Shown here: positions 34,644-45,000 of the stretch, one piece after another | Position numbering within the stretch: position 1 is the stretch's first letter | Layout: every line of letters starts with the position of its first letter | Assembly: GCA_002067795.1 (NCBI GenBank) | Contig: MVQI01000029.1 | Location: forward strand, 23,912 to 87,911 | Source of the DNA: Methanosaeta sp. PtaB.Bin039 | GTDB taxonomy: Archaea > Halobacteriota > Methanosarcinia > Methanotrichales > Methanotrichaceae | Reading direction: 5' to 3' | Length of the DNA stretch: 64,000 nucleotides | Position numbers and translations under genes: made by a program | Notes under the pieces: generated by a model | Seen by the model: only the letters and a program-made list of their open reading frames with translations | What the model was told of the DNA's origin: nothing | The model's database searches: none

Positions 34644-35258
34644 TCAAGACCTCACAGTGACCGTGCTACATAGAGCGTTATAGGTGGCCTTGGCGAAATT
34701 CAGGGTTGTCCTGGTGGAGCCTTCCGTCCTGGTCCATACGTCCCGGATCCCGGCCATCTCCATTACCTTCCTGGCTGTGTCGCCTGCCGCCAGGCCGAGT
34801 CCCCTGGGCGCCGGGATCAGGAAGATCCGGACCGATCCGGACTCCCCCAGCACCTCGAAGGGAACGGTGTGCACCTGGCCGCAGCCGCACTCCCAGCTGC
34901 CGCAGCCCCTCTTGATCTTAATCATGTTCAGCTTGGCGTCTTCGATGCCCTTCTTGATGGCTCCGCCAACCTGAACGCCCTTTCCCTGGCCCAGGCCCAA
35001 GTATCCGTCCTTGTTGCCGACAATGACCGTGGTCCTGAACTTGACCCGGCGGCCGGAGTCGGTCATCCTCTGGACCATGTTGATGTCCAGCACCTCGTCC
35101 TCCAGGCCCGGGATGAGCATATCGATGATCTGTGGCTCTTTTATTGGGAGACCAGATCCCATGGCCTCGTCGAAAGTGGTAACCTGCCCTTCATAGACCA
35201 GCTTACCCAGCCTCGTGCGGGGGATCCACTCCTCGGCCTCATACCGCTGCTTCTTCAT
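34644..35258 (-). CDS. rps5: ribosomal protein uS5
   Basis: This 204-residue protein has the double-stranded-RNA-binding-like S5 N-domain ([20 protein letters not shown], about 83-102) and the S5 C-domain ([20 protein letters not shown]). A short cysteine pair, [11 protein letters not shown] (about 121-131), is common in archaeal S5. It contributes to decoding accuracy in the small subunit. Confidence 0.95.
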   Translation of the reverse strand: MKKQRYEAEEWIPRTRLGKLVYEGQVTTFDEAMGSGLPIKEPQIIDMLIPGLEDEVLDINMVQRMTDSGRRVKFRTTVIVGNKDGYLGLGQGKGVQVGGAIKKGIEDAKLNMIKIKRGCGSWECGCGQVHTVPFEVLGESGSVRIFLIPAPRGLGLAAGDTARKVMEMAGIRDVWTRTEGSTRTTLNFAKATYNALCSTVTVRS

Positions 35259-35262
35259 CCCA

Positions 35263-35772
35263 TCACCTCAATATGTTCTCGCGCGCTGTCTCGAACTGAG
35301 CCACAACATCAGCGCCGGTATACTCCTTGATCTCCTCGCCCCGGATCCTCTCGTCAGAGGGGAATATCTCCGGGTTGTGTGGCACATCTGCCCCTGCATC
35401 CACCACGCCCTTCAAGGCCGAGTAGATCCGCCCGCCCCTCGTGCTGGCGTGAAGTCCGATGTCCAGCACGCCGTTTTCCTGGCCCAGTGCCAGCATCTTC
35501 TTTCCGAAGAGCAGGCCGGTGAGGTAGGCCGCTGGCAGGTTGCCGGTATTGTGGGAGAATCCCAGATCCCGGAGCTCCTGGGAGGTAACTGTCAGGAGGG
35601 TCTTATCCCCGCCCAGTTCCGCCACGACCAGCTGGATGGTGACGTTTGCGTTGCTCTTCCGGATCACCACCCGGGGCGTCTTGGACAGAATAAGCCTGTA
35701 TCTGACGTGATAGTTGGTCTTGCCCTCTCTCCGCCTTCGGAAGGGCACTTTGTATCTAGGTCCTGTCGCCAT
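35263..35772 (-). CDS. rpl18: ribosomal protein uL18
   Basis: The 169-residue protein binds 5S rRNA. It shows the archaeal L18 start [20 protein letters not shown] and the core [16 protein letters not shown], then [17 protein letters not shown]. The ATG at 35772 has AGGAGTGA upstream and follows the L19e stop; an earlier in-frame start at 35784 would overlap L19e. Confidence 0.95.
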   Translation of the reverse strand: MATGPRYKVPFRRRREGKTNYHVRYRLILSKTPRVVIRKSNANVTIQLVVAELGGDKTLLTVTSQELRDLGFSHNTGNLPAAYLTGLLFGKKMLALGQENGVLDIGLHASTRGGRIYSALKGVVDAGADVPHNPEIFPSDERIRGEEIKEYTGADVVAQFETARENILR

Positions 35773-35776
35773 GGAC

Positions 35777-36238
35777 TCATTCACTCCTGATGAGGCCTTT
35801 GGCCTTGACGTACGCGCTCAGATGGGCGGTGCTGCGGTACTCTCCACCCTTGGCTTTGCGGTAAAGCATCCGGTAGGAATGCCGGTCAATGGCACCACCA
35901 TCCCTCATCTCCCGCAGCTTGCGGCGCAAAGCCCTGATCTTGGACATCCATTGATCCTTTCCAGGGTTCCTGGCGCCTTTGCAGCCTTTCCTGTGACCTG
36001 GCCCCTTGCAGTGACCGTAGGCCCGCTTGGCTGCCCGTGCCCGGTATCTGGCCCTGCTGTTGCCTTTCTTTGGCTTTGCCTTGATGTTGCCGGCTTCGAT
36101 CTGGGCCCTGATATCGTCCCGGGTTATGGCGTCGGTGAGGTCGCCTGCCACCTCAGGATCGGGATTGACCCAGACCCTGCTCTTGCCCACACCAAGCTCG
36201 CTGGCAGCGAGCCTTTTCTGAGTGGAGAAGTCAGGCAT
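35777..36238 (-). CDS. rpl19e: ribosomal protein eL19
   Basis: This 153-residue protein is found in archaea and eukaryotes but not bacteria. It begins DFSTQKRLAASELGVGKSRV, and continues into the very basic GNSRARYRARAAKRAYGHCK. It overlaps eL32 by eight bases. Confidence 0.95.
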   Translation of the reverse strand: MPDFSTQKRLAASELGVGKSRVWVNPDPEVAGDLTDAITRDDIRAQIEAGNIKAKPKKGNSRARYRARAAKRAYGHCKGPGHRKGCKGARNPGKDQWMSKIRALRRKLREMRDGGAIDRHSYRMLYRKAKGGEYRSTAHLSAYVKAKGLIRSE

Positions 36239-36614
36239 TCTTCTTGCCTCCCGTCTTGGCGTTGAGTATCTTCAACTTCATCTCGCGGGCAGCAGCCTCG
36301 ATCTTCACCCTCTTTCGCATGCCGACGGTGCCGGCGATGCGAACTGCGTGCCCTTCGGCCCCTTTCAGGTCGCCCAGGCAGTGCACGAGCAGCTCCGGAA
36401 ATCCGCTTGGGTGATACCCGCGTACTGCCTGTGGGCTGCCGTAACCCGGCCGCACCAGGGCGCCTTTGGCTGAGACCTGCTGGCGGAGCTTGTTGTGCAG
36501 GCCCCGGGGCTTGCGCCAGCTGTCGCCAAGCCTTGCTTTCTTGTGGGAGTCATGGCGCCGGAAGGCCGGCTTCTTGGCCTTCTGCCTGGCCCTCACCTTG
36601 AGCAATCTCTCCAT
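36231..36614 (-). CDS. rpl32e: ribosomal protein eL32
   Basis: The 127-residue protein is the archaeal/eukaryal L32e, recognised from FRRHDSHKKARLGDSWRKPR followed by RQQVSAKGALVRPGYGSP. The ATG at 36614 has AGGTGACC just upstream and is preferred over an in-frame ATG at 36623 that overlaps uL6. The C-terminus ends in a lysine-rich AKTGGKKNA. Confidence 0.94.
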   Translation of the reverse strand: MERLLKVRARQKAKKPAFRRHDSHKKARLGDSWRKPRGLHNKLRQQVSAKGALVRPGYGSPQAVRGYHPSGFPELLVHCLGDLKGAEGHAVRIAGTVGMRKRVKIEAAAREMKLKILNAKTGGKKNA

Positions 36615-36619
36615 GATGG

Positions 36620-37150
36620 TCACCTCTTGTCCACCAGGTATATCCCATCCTGGAAGATCCTGACATCGAATCCCCGGACCCTGGTGGCTTGCTCGATATT
36701 GGCCATGGTCTGGCCCACGCTCTCCTTGTCTATCCCCCGGATGAATACCTCGTCCTTGCCCAGCTCCACCTTGGCGCTGCCGTTTATCTTGGCTGTGCGG
36801 GACTTTCTCTCACCCAGGAAGTTGTTGATTATCACTTCTTTATCCGTTGCCTTGAGCTGGATGGGGAAGTGGGAATAGACCACCTTCATCCTGTACTCAA
36901 AGCCATCGGTGACACCCTTGATCATGTTCTCGACATGCGCAGCCAGCGTACCTATGACGGCCCTCTGCTGCTTTCTGTCTATATGGGAGGTCACCACCAG
37001 CTCGGAGTCCTCTTTTCGGATCTCGACTCCGGGGAAGACCAGGTCTCGGGAGAGCTCGCCCTTGGCACCCTTGACGGTGACCTTTTTGCCCTCCACCGTG
37101 AGGGCGACACCCTCAGGGACCTTGACCCTCCGTTCCACCTCTTTGACCAT
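36620..37150 (-). CDS. rpl6: ribosomal protein uL6
   Basis: This 176-residue protein has two L6 repeats; the second contains YSHFPIQLKATDKEVIINNF and the C-terminus has ATRVRGFDVRIFQDGIYLV. It lies near the factor-binding site of the large subunit. Eight bases separate it from uS8. Confidence 0.95.
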   Translation of the reverse strand: MVKEVERRVKVPEGVALTVEGKKVTVKGAKGELSRDLVFPGVEIRKEDSELVVTSHIDRKQQRAVIGTLAAHVENMIKGVTDGFEYRMKVVYSHFPIQLKATDKEVIINNFLGERKSRTAKINGSAKVELGKDEVFIRGIDKESVGQTMANIEQATRVRGFDVRIFQDGIYLVDKR

Positions 37151-37158
37151 GAGACCAC

Positions 37159-37548
37159 CTAATATACATAGGCCAGCAGATGCCCACCAACACCTCGCGC
37201 CCTGGCATCGGTGTGTGGGATAACCCCCTGGCTGGTGCTTAGTATCAGCACCCCGAAGTTCCTAGCCGGGAGAAAACGCTTCTCCCACTTCTCCAGTTCG
37301 GCGACCCGAGAGGCAAACCGGGGCTTGATCACACCACAGCGGTTGATCCTGCCCAGGAGCTTGACCCTGAACATTCCGGACTTACCATCGTCGACGAACT
37401 CGAACTCTCCGATGTACCCGAGATCGGCCATGACCTTCAAAGTCATGCCGATGAGCTTGGACGCTGGCTTGATGACGCACTCGGCCTTGCCGACGTCTTC
37501 TGCATTCTTGATCGTGGACATCGCATCAGCGAGCGGATCCAGTAACAT
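37159..37548 (-). CDS. rps8: ribosomal protein uS8
   Basis: The 129-residue protein begins [17 protein letters not shown] and ends with [20 protein letters not shown], both typical of archaeal S8, a primary 16S rRNA binder. I chose the ATG at 37548 over a GTG at 37557, because GGTGAGG, the ribosome binding site, spans the GTG. Confidence 0.95.
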   Translation of the reverse strand: MLLDPLADAMSTIKNAEDVGKAECVIKPASKLIGMTLKVMADLGYIGEFEFVDDGKSGMFRVKLLGRINRCGVIKPRFASRVAELEKWEKRFLPARNFGVLILSTSQGVIPHTDARARGVGGHLLAYVY

Positions 37549-37557
37549 AAACCTCAC

Positions 37558-37704
37558 CTAAGAGTATTTCTCGAAGCCCATCTCCCGGGCAATCTCTCTG
37601 AAGCACTGCCTGCAGAGGTATATTCCATATTTTCTGATCAGGCCTGGCTTTCTGCCGCAGCGCCTGCACTGGTTGGCGCCTCTACCAAAGGCTCTCTTCT
37701 TCAT
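37558..37704 (-). CDS. rps14: ribosomal protein uS14, zinc-binding form
   Basis: This 48-residue gene is very short. The product begins [20 protein letters not shown] and ends MGFEKYS. Four cysteines (CRRC and CRQC) form a zinc ribbon, as in archaeal S14. Its ATG overlaps the uL5 stop as ATGA, and its TAG abuts the uS8 ribosome binding site. Confidence 0.95.
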   Translation of the reverse strand: MKKRAFGRGANQCRRCGRKPGLIRKYGIYLCRQCFREIAREMGFEKYS

Positions 37705-38216
37705 GCCGCCTCCACGATCTGGACGCCGAACGTCTTCTGGACGTAAGCTAAAGCCTCATCACGGTCGATCCGCTGAACGGATGGCAGCTTTCTGCGGGCC
37801 ACCCTCCTCCTGGATATCCTGTATCCAGGTCGTTTCAGGGATACTGCCACGTCCATCCCGAATATGCCGATGTCCGGCTCATACTTCATCCCTGGAAAGT
37901 CCGTGTGCTCCTCAATGCCGAAGGCAAAGTTGCCGCTCTGGTCGAACTGGGTCTGCTTGATGACGTTTCCCGCAGCCTTGAAAGCGGTCTGCAGGAACTC
38001 CTCTGCAGTCTTGCCGCGCAGGGTCAGCTTGATGCCAATGGGCTCGCGCTTCTTTATCCCGAAGTTGGGCAGAGTCTTTTTTGCCAGGGACCGAACAGGG
38101 GTCTGCTTTGTTATCTGGGTGAGGATGGTCTCGGCGTTGACCAGGCGCTGACCGCTCTCTCCCACGCCTATATGGACGACCACCTTGTCGATCCGGGGCT
38201 CCAGCATGGCGTTCAT
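37701..38216 (-). CDS. rpl5: ribosomal protein uL5
   Basis: The 171-residue protein binds 5S rRNA at the central protuberance. Recognised from [20 protein letters not shown], then [20 protein letters not shown] and [19 protein letters not shown]. It overlaps eS4 by four bases and uS14 by four bases. Confidence 0.95.
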   Translation of the reverse strand: MNAMLEPRIDKVVVHIGVGESGQRLVNAETILTQITKQTPVRSLAKKTLPNFGIKKREPIGIKLTLRGKTAEEFLQTAFKAAGNVIKQTQFDQSGNFAFGIEEHTDFPGMKYEPDIGIFGMDVAVSLKRPGYRISRRRVARRKLPSVQRIDRDEALAYVQKTFGVQIVEAA

Positions 38217-38917
38217 CTCAGGTCACCCAGGTCGAATATGGGCGACTGCTTGCCCACCATGTAGACGTAGTCGATAATCGTCTCGAAGTCCTGCTCGCCG
38301 GATATTATGACCCGGTTTGGCATGGAGCTCTTGGTCACCAGGATCTCCTTGATCTGGCCCACCTGACCGGTATGAGACCCGCCGACCACCATGGCAGTGT
38401 GGCCAGGCTGGAGACTGATGACGTCCTCAATCTGAGCCTCGCCCAAGGAGAGGACCAGCGAGTCGCCGGTGTGGTACTCGCCCTCCGCCAGGAGGTTGGT
38501 GCCGTCGCTCAGATTGAGCTGGAGCTTGCCGCCCTTCAGCAGGGTCTTATTATCGATCCGAACCAGCCGGGATGCCTTCTCCCCGCCGATGAAGACCATT
38601 GTGAACTGGCCACGGGTGTTCTTGAGCATCCGCCACTGCTTGTTCAGAGCAGGCACTGAGATCACGTCGAATATGCCCACCGGGAACTTCTCGTCCCGTC
38701 GGGGCTTTCCGTTCACCAGGACCTGTCCCTCGTACAGGATGCGCTTGACTTCTCTGGCATTGTCTGCCAGCTTGAGCATATCCCTGGCCACCAGGAGCAA
38801 CGGCATGCTCCACTTGGCCGAGTGGGGCCCAGGACTGAGCTTGGCCACCCACTTGGACGTCTTCCTGGCAATAGGCCAGCTCTTGGGGATGGTTACCCTC
38901 TTTTGATGTCCGCTCAC
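38213..38917 (-). CDS. rps4e: ribosomal protein eS4
   Basis: This 234-residue archaeal/eukaryal S4e protein has the start KRVTIPKSWPIARKTSKWVA, an S4-like RNA-binding domain (LADNAREVKRILYEGQVLVN) and a KOW segment (HTAMVVGGSHTGQVGQIKE, about 175-193). It lies between uL24 and uL5, as usual in archaea. Confidence 0.95.
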   Translation of the reverse strand: MSGHQKRVTIPKSWPIARKTSKWVAKLSPGPHSAKWSMPLLLVARDMLKLADNAREVKRILYEGQVLVNGKPRRDEKFPVGIFDVISVPALNKQWRMLKNTRGQFTMVFIGGEKASRLVRIDNKTLLKGGKLQLNLSDGTNLLAEGEYHTGDSLVLSLGEAQIEDVISLQPGHTAMVVGGSHTGQVGQIKEILVTKSSMPNRVIISGEQDFETIIDYVYMVGKQSPIFDLGDLR

Positions 38918-38923
38918 TGAGAA

Positions 38924-39274
38924 TCACCTGGTGAAGATCTTTTCCCGCTCTGGGTCTTCCAGGTCGAGCTTGGTGATCATGACGTTGGACGGATGAATCG
39001 GTCTGGGCACCTCTGAGCCGTCAGCCTTGAAATTGCTGACACCGGCCACCTTGATGGTGCACCTCTTCAGGTCCACGTTCTGCACTTCTCCCTCTACCCC
39101 GGCCTGATCTCCGCGCATCACCTTGACGGTGTCGCCGACCTTGACCTGGGCGCTGCGCTTACTGTACTGCTTGCGCAGCTCCTCGCTCAAATGAGAGTGC
39201 ATATACTTCTGCCGCTGGTGCAGGGGTGCGGAGAACCGCGCCTTGCGCTGCTTTCGGGGTTGTATGCTGGTCAT
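38924..39274 (-). CDS. rpl24: ribosomal protein uL24
   Basis: The 116-residue protein starts [20 protein letters not shown] and carries a KOW motif ([20 protein letters not shown]), used in early large-subunit assembly. GTGATCGCT lies just upstream of the ATG at 39274; an in-frame start at 39283 overlaps uL14. Confidence 0.95.
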   Translation of the reverse strand: MTSIQPRKQRKARFSAPLHQRQKYMHSHLSEELRKQYSKRSAQVKVGDTVKVMRGDQAGVEGEVQNVDLKRCTIKVAGVSNFKADGSEVPRPIHPSNVMITKLDLEDPEREKIFTR

Positions 39275-39279
39275 AGCGA

Positions 39280-39678
39280 TCACACTATCATGGCTGCTGC
39301 CGAGGCGATCTTCCCGAAGCGCTCTGCCACTTCCCTGGCCACCGGGCCCTTTACCTCAGAGCCCTTGGGCACGCCCTCTTCATCGGTTATGACCGCCGCA
39401 TTATCCTCGAACTTGACCCTCAGGCCATCGGGCCGGCGGAACTCCTTCTTCTGACGGATGATAACCGCGTTGAAGATCTGCTTGCGCATCTCAGGCGAAC
39501 CTTTCTTGACCGAGACCACCACCATATCGCCGATCCCGGCGCATGGCTGACGGTTCTTGACCCCCCGGTACTTCTTCACCGAGACTACGAACAGGGTCCT
39601 GGCACCGGTGTTATCCACGCAGTCCAGGTAAGTGCCGGTATTGATGGAGCGGGGAATCTTGGCCTTGTTGCCCTTCAT
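39280..39678 (-). CDS. rpl14: ribosomal protein uL14
   Basis: This 132-residue protein shows [20 protein letters not shown] and [18 protein letters not shown], classic L14 motifs at the subunit interface. Four-base overlaps link it to uS17 upstream. Confidence 0.96.
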   Translation of the reverse strand: MKGNKAKIPRSINTGTYLDCVDNTGARTLFVVSVKKYRGVKNRQPCAGIGDMVVVSVKKGSPEMRKQIFNAVIIRQKKEFRRPDGLRVKFEDNAAVITDEEGVPKGSEVKGPVAREVAERFGKIASAAAMIV

Positions 39679-39995
39679 CTCCTAACCTCCACCACTACGA
39701 AGGTCTTGGTCTTGCTCAGCGGCCGGCACTCGGCTATCTTGACGTGCTCGCCTGCCTTGGCCGCCAGACAGGGCGGGTTGTGAGCGTGGATCTTCGATCT
39801 CCTCTTCTCGGAACGCTCATACTTCTGGTTCTTCTTCTCGAACTCTCTCATGACTACCACGGTGCCGGACATCTTGTCGCTGACCACGATGCCATCAAGC
39901 ACCTGGCCGCGGACGGAGAGGCTTCCGTGGAAGGGACACTTGGGGTCGCTGCAGGCCTCGCTCGGCGCGCCAACGTCCAATCCGATATCCCTCAT
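39675..39995 (-). CDS. rps17: ribosomal protein uS17
   Basis: The 106-residue protein is the archaeal S17, with an N-terminal extension ([19 protein letters not shown]) before the OB-fold ([18 protein letters not shown]) and the conserved [20 protein letters not shown]. The ATG at 39995 overlaps the Rpp29 stop as ATGA and follows GAGGTGG. Confidence 0.95.
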   Translation of the reverse strand: MRDIGLDVGAPSEACSDPKCPFHGSLSVRGQVLDGIVVSDKMSGTVVVMREFEKKNQKYERSEKRRSKIHAHNPPCLAAKAGEHVKIAECRPLSKTKTFVVVEVRR

Positions 39996-40285
39996 AATTT
40001 CCACCTCGATCTCTGCATGCGTTTGTTTATTCTGTTCTCGGGTTGTGAGATTAAAATAGAGCCGACTATCCTCACCCTCCGCCCATCGGGCAGGGTGAAG
40101 ACGAAGCTCGACTCCGCTTTGGGAACGCGTCTCTCGCCGCGCGGGGTCTCGATAACAAAGGTGTTTCTGGTCTCGTCTACCACCCAGCCTGTCATGCCAG
40201 CCATGGTGCGGTTTGAGGTATCGAGAACCTCGACCTTCAAACCTATCAACTCATGCCTGGCAAGGTTATCGGGACTCGCTCTCAC
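39992..40285 (-). CDS. rnp1: RNase P protein component 1 (Rpp29/Pop4)
   Basis: This 97-residue protein is the archaeal homolog of Pop4/Rpp29, which helps RNase P trim tRNA 5' ends. It has an Sm-like barrel: [35 protein letters not shown], then [13 protein letters not shown]. It lies between uL29 and uS17, its standard place in archaeal ribosomal clusters. A SUI1/eIF1 gene that often precedes it is absent here. Confidence 0.92.
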   Translation of the reverse strand: MRASPDNLARHELIGLKVEVLDTSNRTMAGMTGWVVDETRNTFVIETPRGERRVPKAESSFVFTLPDGRRVRIVGSILISQPENRINKRMQRSRWKL

Positions 40286-40485
40286 TGCAGGGCTCGCTCC
40301 CTCTGTACCGTCTTGATGCGGGCGATTGTGCGACGGACCTCTTTGATGCGCCCTGGCTTCTCAGGGGCACCGCCGGTGGCCACAAGACCACGCTCCCGTA
40401 CCAGCTCGGTCTCCAGTTTGAACAGCTCCTCGGCCATCTCCTCGGAGCTCATGTTCCGAACCTCTTCCATCTTGAATATCGCCAT
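40282..40485 (-). CDS. rpl29: ribosomal protein uL29
   Basis: The 67-residue helical protein has [20 protein letters not shown] and [16 protein letters not shown], typical of L29 near the exit tunnel. GGTGATC precedes the ATG. It overlaps the Rpp29 gene as ATGA. Confidence 0.95.
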   Translation of the reverse strand: MAIFKMEEVRNMSSEEMAEELFKLETELVRERGLVATGGAPEKPGRIKEVRRTIARIKTVQRERALQ

Positions 40486-40503
40486 CTCTGATCACCCGGG
40501 TGG

Positions 40504-41373
40504 CTACTGCTCAGGCTCGCTCTTGGCCTCGTCTGTCCCTGCTGACACAGGGACTGCGGGAGATTCCTTCGCCGACTCTGACGGTGTCTCTGGCAAAGCT
40601 GCGGCTATTTCAGTCGCTTCCTGAACCGGTTCGGCTGCAGGGGCAGGGGCTTCAAGCAGCTTGTCCAGCTCGCTCTTGGCCTCCTCCTTGACAGGTTCAG
40701 GCGCTGGCGCTGCAGCAGGTGCAGCCTGCGGAGCTGCTGAGGCCACAGCCTCCGGCTCGACCGCTGGCACAGCCTCTGGCGGCGCCACGATCTTGAACTC
40801 GTCTGGCAGGACCGCCTCGGGCGGCACTATCCGGACCTGGCAGCCTATGGCTCCCAGCTTCTTGACCGCGACGGCATAGCCGGTGTCAACGATCTCGTCC
40901 GCCGGCTTGCCTGAGTGCTTGATATATCCTGCCAGGAACTTCTCAACGCGGGACCGCGGACCGGTCAGCTTTCCGCTGATAACGATCTCGCATCCAAGCG
41001 CCCCTGAGTCCATGACCCGGCGCAGCGTGGACTGGCCTGCCTTTCTGAAGTACCAGCCGTGCTCAAGCGAGCTGGCCAGCCGGTTGGCGACCACCTGTGC
41101 GTTCAGATCTCCCTTGCCGACATCCTGGACGTCGATCTGGGGATTATCCAGCCGGAATTTCCGATCCAGGTCGCGGGTGATCTTGCGGATCAGCTTGCCG
41201 CCCTTGCCGATGACCATGCCCGGCTTCTCGGCGAAGACCGTGATCTGGGTGCCCATGGGGGTGCGATTCATCATCATGCCGCCATATCCGGCCCTGACCA
41301 GCTCCTTGGCCAGGAACTCGTCCACCAGAGCCTTGGTGAAACCGTCCTGGACGAACTTCTTCTCGACCGCCAT
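40504..41373 (-). CDS. rps3: ribosomal protein uS3 with long acidic C-terminal tail
   Basis: The 289-residue protein has the KH domain ([20 protein letters not shown], about 53-72) and the S3 C-domain ([20 protein letters not shown]). From about residue 195 it continues as a roughly 95-residue tail rich in Ala, Pro and Glu that looks disordered. Archaeal S3 tails vary in length, and this one is long. GGAGGGTG precedes the ATG at 41373, one base after the uL22 stop. Confidence 0.95.
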   Translation of the reverse strand: MAVEKKFVQDGFTKALVDEFLAKELVRAGYGGMMMNRTPMGTQITVFAEKPGMVIGKGGKLIRKITRDLDRKFRLDNPQIDVQDVGKGDLNAQVVANRLASSLEHGWYFRKAGQSTLRRVMDSGALGCEIVISGKLTGPRSRVEKFLAGYIKHSGKPADEIVDTGYAVAVKKLGAIGCQVRIVPPEAVLPDEFKIVAPPEAVPAVEPEAVASAAPQAAPAAAPAPEPVKEEAKSELDKLLEAPAPAAEPVQEATEIAAALPETPSESAKESPAVPVSAGTDEAKSEPEQ

Positions 41374-41374
41374 C

Positions 41375-41836
41375 TCAGACACCCTCCGTCAGGATCAACT
41401 CTACCGACACCGTCTCGGTATTCTTCGGGGTGGCCCTGCCCATAGCCCTGGGCATCCACCCTGGAAGGGTCCGACCCTTCTTGGTGTTGGCAAAGCCGAT
41501 CCTCAGCTTCTCCGCCTCCATACCTTTGTACTCGGCATTTGCAACCGCATTCTTCAAAACGACCAGGATCTCCCTGGCCGCCTTCTGCGGGTACCGGCCC
41601 GCCGGCCAGCCGGTGGTCATACCCGGTTTGTGAGCCACGTTCCTGGCGTACCTGCGGAAAGGCACCGCCTTGCGAAGCGCGATTACCTCCTCCAGGAACT
41701 GCTGGCCCTGACTGGCCTTCATCCCCCGGAGGGCCAGGCAGATCTCCCGAGCGTGCTTCTGCGAGATGTGAAGCTCGTGGCCCATGGCTCTGGACGACCG
41801 TCCCCCCGGATTTATCGAATAGTTCAACCTTCCCAA
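41375..41836 (-). CDS. rpl22: ribosomal protein uL22
   Basis: This protein of about 153 residues lines the exit tunnel. Recognised from [20 protein letters not shown] and [20 protein letters not shown]. No ATG is near. A TTG at 41836 follows GAGGTGATC and begins MGRLNYS after formyl-less initiation; a GTG at 41842 is the alternative. Confidence 0.92.
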   Translation of the reverse strand: MGRLNYSINPGGRSSRAMGHELHISQKHAREICLALRGMKASQGQQFLEEVIALRKAVPFRRYARNVAHKPGMTTGWPAGRYPQKAAREILVVLKNAVANAEYKGMEAEKLRIGFANTKKGRTLPGWMPRAMGRATPKNTETVSVELILTEGV

Positions 41837-41845
41837 GATCACACC

Positions 41846-42256
41846 TCACTTAAGCGGCACGAACTTGCTCGACCTGGTGGCACCGACGCCGGCGCTGCCG
41901 TGGGCAACCCTGGCCCTGGTAAGGGCGAACTCGCCCAGATAATGCCCGATCATCTCAGGCATTACCTCCACCTTCTCGAAGGACTTGCCGTTGTATACGT
42001 TTATGGTCTTACCTACCATGTCCGGGAGAACTACGACGTCTCGCAGATGGGTTCTGGACCCATCTCCGGCCTTCAGCTTGGCCAGGAACTTCTTGTGCTC
42101 CTTGGACATGCCTCTCTTGAGGCTTCTGCGCTGACGGGCGGGGAGCAGCGAAGCCACCTCATCCACGTTCAGCTTGACCAGGTCCGCCACCTTACGGCCA
42201 CGGTATGTGAACTCTTCCTTCCTCTTCGGAAGCTTGGATCCTGATTTCTTAGCCAA
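41846..42256 (-). CDS. rps19: ribosomal protein uS19
   Basis: The 136-residue protein sits in the small-subunit head. It has [20 protein letters not shown] and [20 protein letters not shown]. The start is TTG at 42256 after the strong GGGGGAAGGGAA; an upstream frame to 42298 overlaps uL2 and looks random. Confidence 0.93.
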   Translation of the reverse strand: MAKKSGSKLPKRKEEFTYRGRKVADLVKLNVDEVASLLPARQRRSLKRGMSKEHKKFLAKLKAGDGSRTHLRDVVVLPDMVGKTINVYNGKSFEKVEVMPEMIGHYLGEFALTRARVAHGSAGVGATRSSKFVPLK

Positions 42257-42269
42257 ATTCCCTTCCCCC

Positions 42270-42983
42270 TCAACGCTTGCCCGTCCGGCGGGCGGCAATG
42301 GACCCGACCTTTCGTCCGGGCGGGGTGTTCCTGCTTACGGTCTTTGGCCGGCCGGGGTGCTGCCGTCCACCGCCACCGAATGGGTGGTCGATGGCATTCA
42401 TGGCAACGCCGCGCACGATCGGCCACTTGGTCGCCTTGGACCGATACTTGTAGAAGCTCTTGCCTGCCTTGACCAGGGGTTTGTCAGTGCGCCCACCGCC
42501 GGCTACCACGCCTATAGTTGCGTAGCAGCGAGGATTGAGCCACTTCATCTCGCCGCTTGGCAGCTGGACGACCGTGGTGCCCACATCGTGAGCCACCAGG
42601 ATGGCATATACCCCGCTTGACCTGGCGAACTGACCGCCGTGGCCGGGCTTTGACTCGATGTTGCAGATCGGAACGCCTTCCGGTATATCGGACAGGGGCA
42701 GGGTGTTTCCTGGGCGGATCTCAGCCGATACGCCACAGGCCACCTCCTGGCCCTCGTACATTCCCTCAGGCACAAGGATGAATCGCTGCTCTCCGTTATC
42801 AAGGGAGACCAGAGCCACCGGGGCTGTCCTGGCGGGGTCGTGCATTATCTTCTGGACCACACCGCGGACTGTCTCAGATCCGGATACCCGAATCTGCTTG
42901 ATGTCGGCCCGGTATCGGTGAGAGGGGGCCCGGTAAGTGGGTGAGCCACGACCTCTGTTCTGAGATATGATTCGCTTTCCCAT
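42270..42983 (-). CDS. rpl2: ribosomal protein uL2
   Basis: This 237-residue protein supports the peptidyl-transferase centre. Recognised from [20 protein letters not shown], then [20 protein letters not shown] with the conserved histidine region. The ATG at 42983 follows AGGTGGT; in-frame codons up to 42992 are just past the uL23 stop. Confidence 0.96.
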   Translation of the reverse strand: MGKRIISQNRGRGSPTYRAPSHRYRADIKQIRVSGSETVRGVVQKIMHDPARTAPVALVSLDNGEQRFILVPEGMYEGQEVACGVSAEIRPGNTLPLSDIPEGVPICNIESKPGHGGQFARSSGVYAILVAHDVGTTVVQLPSGEMKWLNPRCYATIGVVAGGGRTDKPLVKAGKSFYKYRSKATKWPIVRGVAMNAIDHPFGGGGRQHPGRPKTVSRNTPPGRKVGSIAARRTGKR

Positions 42984-42992
42984 GACTACCAC

Positions 42993-43241
42993 CTACAGCA
43001 AGCCGAGCCTTGTGGCCAGCTCGTTTGCGCTTCGTTCTCCGGCCAGCTTGACTATGGCCTTCTTCTGCCCGTGAGGCGTGACCATGGTCCTAACCGAGAC
43101 CACATCCACACCGTACAGCCCCTCCAGCTCCTTCTTGATCTGAGACTTGTTGGCCTTGATGTCCACGATGAACTCCATAGAGTTATTGGAGTCGATCATG
43201 CCGGTCACCTTCTCAGTCACATAGGGGTTCTTGATGATCAT
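42993..43241 (-). CDS. rpl23: ribosomal protein uL23
   Basis: The 82-residue protein starts [20 protein letters not shown] and has [19 protein letters not shown]. It forms the docking site at the exit tunnel for chaperones and SRP. It overlaps uL4 by four bases. Confidence 0.96.
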   Translation of the reverse strand: MIIKNPYVTEKVTGMIDSNNSMEFIVDIKANKSQIKKELEGLYGVDVVSVRTMVTPHGQKKAIVKLAGERSANELATRLGLL

Positions 43242-43993
43242 CTCTTATCCCCCAGCACCTTGAGGGAGTTCTCAGTCCATATTGTGAGCCTTCCAGCGTG
43301 GGTTCCAGGTGCCAGAAGCTCGGCGTTCAGCCGGTCTGCTGTCACGAAGTCCACACCCGGCAGGTTCCGAGCGGCTTTGCCGATGCCCTGATCCTGGGCA
43401 ACCACGATGAGCAGGCTCTTGGGCTGCTTGAAACGCCGGCCTCTGAGCTTGCCCTTGCCTGCCCGCACCTTTCGGCCATCCTTGGACCGGACCACGTCGC
43501 TCCACAGGCCGGCCGCCTCCAGGAACTCCTTGACCTGGGAGGTCTTTTGAAGTGACTCGAGATCTGCCCGGACCACCACAGGTACCTCGCCGGCGAAGCG
43601 ATGACCACGGGTGGTCACCAGATCGCGGTTGGCTGTGGCTGCAATGGCCGAGCGTATGGCCTTCCTGCGCTCCTTATCGTTGATCTTCTCTGCCAAAACG
43701 GCCCGGGGGTCCGGTGGATGGGAGGCACGTCCGCCCCTGGCCATTGGAACCATCCCGGCCTTGCGACCGTTGATCTGCCTTGGAACCCTGGATACTCCGT
43801 GGCCCGGACCCCAGGATCGGTAAGTGCCATTCATGCCTGCATAGAAGTGAGGCCCGTACGGCTGGAGCCGGTTTGCCTGGGCGGCCAGTACCGCCCTCTT
43901 GATCAGGTCAGGCCGGTACTCCTCCTCGAAGACCGATGGCAGCTCGATCTGACCCACCGGATTTCCTGATAGATCGATAACCTTGGCGTTCAT
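43238..43993 (-). CDS. rpl4: ribosomal protein uL4
   Basis: This 251-residue protein (archaeal L4, L1e family) has the tunnel loop [20 protein letters not shown] and the core [20 protein letters not shown]. The uL3 stop overlaps its start region as TGATG. Confidence 0.95.
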   Translation of the reverse strand: MNAKVIDLSGNPVGQIELPSVFEEEYRPDLIKRAVLAAQANRLQPYGPHFYAGMNGTYRSWGPGHGVSRVPRQINGRKAGMVPMARGGRASHPPDPRAVLAEKINDKERRKAIRSAIAATANRDLVTTRGHRFAGEVPVVVRADLESLQKTSQVKEFLEAAGLWSDVVRSKDGRKVRAGKGKLRGRRFKQPKSLLIVVAQDQGIGKAARNLPGVDFVTADRLNAELLAPGTHAGRLTIWTENSLKVLGDKR

Positions 43994-45000
43994 CACAATC
44001 CCTGCTTAGACTCCTTGCTGACGTGGAGGACTTGCGGCGCCTTGGCCGGCTCTGAGCCCGGCCTGATTGCCTTTCTCATCCTGATCAACCGCTTGGACGG
44101 CCCAGGCAGGCTGCCCTTGATGACCACGTAGTCGTTCCTGATTATGCCGTATCCAGGGAAGCCGCCGTCCGGAGTTATGTCTTCTCCGTTGCTGCCAGCA
44201 CCCATGATACGCTTGTTGAACTCGGTGCGCTGCTGGTAACCCATCTGGCCGAGCTGCGGCACACGCCAGCTGATGCGGGCCGGGTGCCATGGTCCCAGGT
44301 TGCCCACATGCCGCTTCTTGCCGGTGCGGGCATGCTTGCGTTTCTGAACCGCTATTCCCCAGCGCTTGACCGGGCCCTGGGTTCCCTTGCCCTTGGTCAC
44401 GGCGACCACGTCGATCCAGTCGCCGATTGAGAATACGCTGCTGAAAGGAACCTGATTTCCGAGAAGAGCCGCTGCCACTTCAAGCCGGTCAGCTATGGAC
44501 CCGCCGGTAATTGGCATCTCCATCATGTCCGGCACCTTGCTTGGGACTCCCGAGATCTCAATGGGATTGGTATGGGCTAAAACCCTTACATCCACCAGGT
44601 CCTTTGCCCCGGCCTTTATCTGATCGATGGAAGTGCCCCGCTTCTGCTGAGGGGGGGTCATAGCTCTGGCCAGGGCCGGGCTGAGTTCCTCGGCCCAGGT
44701 CTCGCCTATGGGCCGCATCCCGCCGTTGTACTTGTCGTACACCCGGAGCGCGGCTATGTTCATGGGCGGAACCTCCACAACGGTGACGGGGACGCTTATC
44801 TCCATCCCCTCGGTCAGGCTACGCGCCCGGTCATCAACCATGATCATGTGGGTCATGCCGGCCTTATAGCCTGCAAAACCAGCCATCATGGCTTTCTCGC
44901 CGTCGCCAGCCCAGCATCTTATCCTTGGAATCTCGCTCTTCGCCCGCTTCCTGGGGCTGAAGGCCAACGACCCCCGCCTGGGTCGGTGTATCTTTGCCAT
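43993..45000 (-). CDS. rpl3: ribosomal protein uL3
   Basis: The 335-residue archaeal L3 begins [20 protein letters not shown] and contains [20 protein letters not shown] and [19 protein letters not shown]. Its ATG directly follows the stop of the upstream SPOUT gene, so both are on one transcript that continues through truB. Confidence 0.96.
   Translation of the reverse strand: MAKIHRPRRGSLAFSPRKRAKSEIPRIRCWAGDGEKAMMAGFAGYKAGMTHMIMVDDRARSLTEGMEISVPVTVVEVPPMNIAALRVYDKYNGGMRPIGETWAEELSPALARAMTPPQQKRGTSIDQIKAGAKDLVDVRVLAHTNPIEISGVPSKVPDMMEMPITGGSIADRLEVAAALLGNQVPFSSVFSIGDWIDVVAVTKGKGTQGPVKRWGIAVQKRKHARTGKKRHVGNLGPWHPARISWRVPQLGQMGYQQRTEFNKRIMGAGSNGEDITPDGGFPGYGIIRNDYVVIKGSLPGPSKRLIRMRKAIRPGSEPAKAPQVLHVSKESKQGL

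Noticed and set aside
40883..42244. 453-codon plus-strand open frame
   Set aside because: It is antisense to uS3, uL22 and uS19, whose identity is certain; it arises from GC-rich codon bias.
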